From assembly GCA_003497555.1 (NCBI GenBank), contig DNNS01000365.1, positions 1 to 8,772 on the forward strand: DNA of 8,772 bases, given 5' to 3'. This document shows positions 6,798 to 8,772 of this stretch, one piece after another; position 1 is the first letter of the stretch, and each line of letters begins with the position of its first letter. Below the pieces are notes generated by a model that ran no database searches, was not told where the DNA came from, and worked only from the letters and a program-made list of their open reading frames with translations. This DNA comes from Spirochaetia bacterium (GTDB lineage: Bacteria > Spirochaetota > UBA12135). Both the position numbers and the translations under genes were made by a program.

Positions 6798-6937
6798 ATT
6801 TTTGAAATCAGGATATTAAGCCCCGTCTGCTTCAGTGCCTGAAAAAATGCGTCCTAGAAATAGTACACCTTCGGTTGCATTTTTGCGATCTTATCGCATC
6901 TGAGCCCGTTTCGACAGCCTGAATTTTTAAAATATAC

Positions 6938-6980
6938 CGATTTTAAATACAAAAATACATTTTAAATCGTTTTTCTGTTT
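6938..6980 (+). terminator. Weak possible terminator of the exported-protein gene
   Basis: CGATTTTAAAT (6938-6948) pairs with ATTTTAAATCG (6959-6969) with one mismatch across a 10-nt loop, and is followed by TTTTTCTGTTT. The arrangement resembles a Rho-independent terminator, but the stem is almost all A-T and lies about 140 bp beyond the stop codon, so the call is weak. Confidence 0.3.
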
Positions 6981-7110
6981 CCATTTGACACAGTTAAAAA
7001 AAAACCGAAGTGATTATTTAAAAAAAACTATATTTTTTATAAAATTTTGCTATTATACCTGTAAATACGGATAAAATTATGATTTTAATTCTTCTGCGAG
7101 CGATAAAAAA

Positions 7111-7127
7111 TTGGCACAAAAAATGTA
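7111..7127 (+). promoter_or_regulatory. Sigma-54-like promoter candidate for hsp20
   Basis: TTGGCAC (7111-7117) is a perfect -24 element. Exactly 10 nt separate its GG (7113-7114) from a GT (7125-7126) within ATGTA, where the -12 consensus is TTGCA, so the usual GC is GT. The predicted transcription start is near 7138, giving a leader of about 24 nt with the GGAGGT ribosome-binding site (7151-7156). One deviation at a key base keeps this tentative. Confidence 0.4.
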
Positions 7128-7161
7128 GGATATTAACATAATAAAATTATGGAGGTGCCTT

Positions 7162-7545
7162 ATGTGGCTTGTACCGGAAAAATCTACATTATTTGATCAG
7201 GTTCTTGGAACTGCGCCGGAGCCTGAACATTTTTCTCCGCTGGCCGACATCATTGAAAAAGAAGACAGTTATGAAATTGACGTGCTTCTTCCCGGAGTCG
7301 CCAGAGAAAACATCGCAGTAGAAATTAAAAACGATATTCTGACTGTCAGCGGTGAAAGAAAAAACGTTTATGCCGAAAACAAGACCCGTTTTTTGGCAGA
7401 ATCGGCGTATGGAAAATTCAGCCGGAGCTGGTTTCTGGAAGGTATCAGCGCTGAAAGTATTGAAGCGGAATACCGTGACGGAGTATTGAAAATTCTGTTA
7501 AAAAAACAACCGGCTGTAATGCCAAGAAAAATTGAGCTGAAGTAA
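7162..7545 (+). CDS. Small heat shock protein, Hsp20 / alpha-crystallin family
   Basis: This 127-residue cytosolic holdase chaperone binds unfolding proteins in large oligomers without using ATP. After a short N-terminal arm (1-25) the alpha-crystallin domain runs from about 27 to 114. Landmarks are PLADIIEKEDSYEIDVLLPGV (split: PLADIIEKED at 26-35, DVLLPGV at 40-46), ENIAVEI, LTVSGERK, FSRSWFLEG and the family motif DGVLKILLKK near 105-114. The C-terminal tail carries KIEL, an I-x-L-like motif that docks neighbouring dimers. GGAGGT lies 5 nt before the ATG. The gene is monocistronic, preceded by a sigma-54-like site and followed 8 bp later by a strong terminator. Confidence 0.96.
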   Translation: MWLVPEKSTLFDQVLGTAPEPEHFSPLADIIEKEDSYEIDVLLPGVARENIAVEIKNDILTVSGERKNVYAENKTRFLAESAYGKFSRSWFLEGISAESIEAEYRDGVLKILLKKQPAVMPRKIELK

Positions 7546-7553
7546 AACTGCTT

Positions 7554-7600
7554 CGATATGCCGGAATTGATTATTTCGATTCCGGCATATCGGTTTTATT
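7554..7600. terminator. Strong bidirectional terminator between hsp20 and mtaB
   Basis: CGATATGCCGGAAT (7554-7567) and ATTCCGGCATATCG (7579-7592) form a perfect 14-bp stem with an 11-nt loop. GTTTTATT follows on the plus strand, and TAAAAC precedes it, which supplies a T-run for leftward transcripts. It sits between the stops of two convergent genes and should end both. Confidence 0.85.
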
Positions 7601-7627
7601 CAGGATTTTAATGTCTGAAAAAAGCCA

Positions 7628-8772
7628 TCAGTCTGTCCGGAAAGCAAGCTCGAAAACACAATTTCCGGATTGTTCTCCGGTTAATATAACGTCAAGAACT
7701 TCGCCTTTTTGTGCCCGGGCTTTTAGCCGACCTTTAAGATAATTATCAGTTGTTCCTTCGCAATAATTATCCGGGCTGTCTTTTACGGTTTTTTCCACTA
7801 CCAGCCGGCATCTCATTTTTTTTTGCCGCCGGCAATAAGCTGAAAGCAGCCGGCCGGATAAACTCATTAAATCCGCTACCCGTTCTTTTTTACAATCTGA
7901 AGAAATATTATCTTTTTTTTCAGCTGCCGCAGTACCGGGGCGTGCAGAATAGGGAAAAGCATGAAGACGCATGAATCCGCAGTCTGTCAGCAGTTTCAGG
8001 CCTGACTCGAAATCATCTCCGGTTTCCCCCGGATACCCGGTAATGATATCTGTGCTTAGAGCCATTTCCGGGCAGCGTTTGTAAATATTCCCGCACAGGC
8101 TGTGGATAAACTGCGAATCGTATTTTCTTCCCATTTCGGAAAGAATACGGTCTGAGCCTGACTGCAGGGGAATATGCAGGTGCCGGCACAGGCGCGGGTG
8201 AGGAAAAATTTCGATCAGTTGCTGTGTGAGATGACAAGGCTCTATTGAAGAAATTCTGAGCAGCGGACCATCTATATTTAAAATTTTATTAATCAGGCCT
8301 GCAAGCTCAAGGCCCCGGTCATTATATGCGCCGATATTTATACCGGAAAGAACAATTTCGGGAACTTTATTTGCCGTTAAACTTGAAAATTCAGCCAATA
8401 TTTTTTCTGCCGGTTTTGAGGCCGGCATTCCCCGTGCATATGGTATACGGCAGTAAGAGCAGAATTCCCGGCAGCCGTCCTGAATTTTAATAAACGCCCG
8501 GGTGTGCTCTGAAACCATACCTTCGATTTTTTTTTCATTCCAGACATCTTTTATACCCAGCCTGTCAAGGATCAGACTGCAGGCCTGGCTTTTTTTATTC
8601 TGCGGAATGGAGAAATAATTGATTCCGGGATTAAAGTCATTTGCCTTGATTAGTTCTGTATAGCAGCCGATACCTGCTACCATACGCACCCTGGATCCGC
8701 GGCAGGCAGCCAGCAGGGCGGCCCGTGATTTACGATCGGCTTTGCCGGTTACGGTGCAGGTATTTACAATAA
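7628..8772 (-). CDS. mtaB: tRNA threonylcarbamoyladenosine methylthiotransferase (MtaB-like), 5' end missing
   Basis: This radical-SAM enzyme adds a methylthio group to t6A37 of ANN-decoding tRNAs. The frame runs through the window edge. The 380 complete residues visible begin IVNTCTVTGKADRKSRAAL, the MtaB-type signature, so the apparent GTG/ATG starts near 8683-8689 are internal. In window numbering, Cys5 and Cys36 (GIGCYTE) are two of the three N-terminal cluster ligands, and the first lies outside. The radical-SAM cluster is GCREFCSYC (C100, C104, C107). LSGINIGAY, RISSIEP, HIPLQSGSD and TGYPGET follow in family order. A C-terminal TRAM-like region (about 312-377, with YLKGRLKA) should bind tRNA. 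About 40-50 residues are missing against a usual length near 430. A general MiaB-family member is the main alternative. Confidence 0.9.
   Translation of the reverse strand, partial: IVNTCTVTGKADRKSRAALLAACRGSRVRMVAGIGCYTELIKANDFNPGINYFSIPQNKKSQACSLILDRLGIKDVWNEKKIEGMVSEHTRAFIKIQDGCREFCSYCRIPYARGMPASKPAEKILAEFSSLTANKVPEIVLSGINIGAYNDRGLELAGLINKILNIDGPLLRISSIEPCHLTQQLIEIFPHPRLCRHLHIPLQSGSDRILSEMGRKYDSQFIHSLCGNIYKRCPEMALSTDIITGYPGETGDDFESGLKLLTDCGFMRLHAFPYSARPGTAAAEKKDNISSDCKKERVADLMSLSGRLLSAYCRRQKKMRCRLVVEKTVKDSPDNYCEGTTDNYLKGRLKARAQKGEVLDVILTGEQSGNCVFELAFRTD

Larger units (their letters stand above)
6798..7161. other. 364-bp AT-rich intergenic region upstream of hsp20
   Basis: No gene is visible on either strand. 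It holds a short perfect hairpin TGCGAT-CTT-ATCGCA (6884-6898), an AT-rich imperfect inverted repeat followed by a T-rich run (6938-6980), a lone TTGACA (6985-6990) without a matching -10, and a sigma-54-like site (7111-7127). No CIRCE operator (TTAGCACTC/GAGTGCTAA) is present. An 11-nt direct repeat ATAAAATTATG occurs at 7071 and again at 7141. Confidence 0.7.

Noticed and set aside
6884..6898. Hairpin TGCGAT-CTT-ATCGCA as a terminator
   Set aside because: The stem is perfect but only 6 bp, and no T-run follows on either strand.
8683..8689. GTG or ATG near 8683-8689 as the start of the MiaB-family gene
   Set aside because: The same frame continues upstream to the window edge and encodes the conserved VNTCTVTGKADRKSR segment with a cluster-binding Cys, so these are internal codons.

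Overview
The window is about 40-45% GC by eye. It looks like chromosomal DNA from a Gram-negative-type anaerobe or facultative bacterium. Clues are a secreted glycoside hydrolase, a lipoprotein-like signal sequence with a relaxed lipobox, a GTP-type PEP carboxykinase and a MiaB-family tRNA methylthiotransferase. A spirochaete or a member of the Lentisphaerota/Kiritimatiellota group would fit, but no rRNA or other marker gene is present, so this is only a guess.

Layout from left to right: the C-terminal tail of an unknown gene (+, 1-102) converges on pckG (-, 110-1957). A 565-bp intergenic region (1958-2522) holds a pckG promoter candidate, a repeat-like element (copy A) and a 14-bp perfect inverted repeat. 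Next comes a two-gene rightward operon: a stand-alone CheY-like receiver (2523-2894) and a 424-residue protein (2950-4224). The second protein combines a YcgR-like N-terminal domain, a GAF-like domain and a PilZ-like C-terminal part. This operon converges on a secreted clan GH-A glycosidase of the arabinofuranosidase type (-, 4240-6048). A divergent intergenic region carries copy B of the repeat-like element and leads to a small TTG-initiated exported protein (+, 6360-6797). After a 364-bp AT-rich gap with a sigma-54-like site come an Hsp20 chaperone (+, 7162-7545), a strong bidirectional terminator, and an mtaB-like tRNA modification gene (-, 7628 to beyond the window end).

The genes do not form one pathway. 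The receiver plus PilZ/GAF pair is the only clear functional unit and probably handles signalling, perhaps involving cyclic di-GMP. The others are housekeeping (pckG, mtaB), stress (hsp20) or carbohydrate scavenging (the glycosidase).

The most unusual signals are two. First, the related intergenic elements (2055-2192 and 6179-6305) share about 80% identity over a 66-bp core, begin with TTTCTTGGG, end in CCCAA, and each points at the start of the next gene. Second, the PilZ signature of the 424-aa protein appears split: the RxxxR and DxSxxG motifs lie about 210 residues apart, with a GAF-like domain between them.
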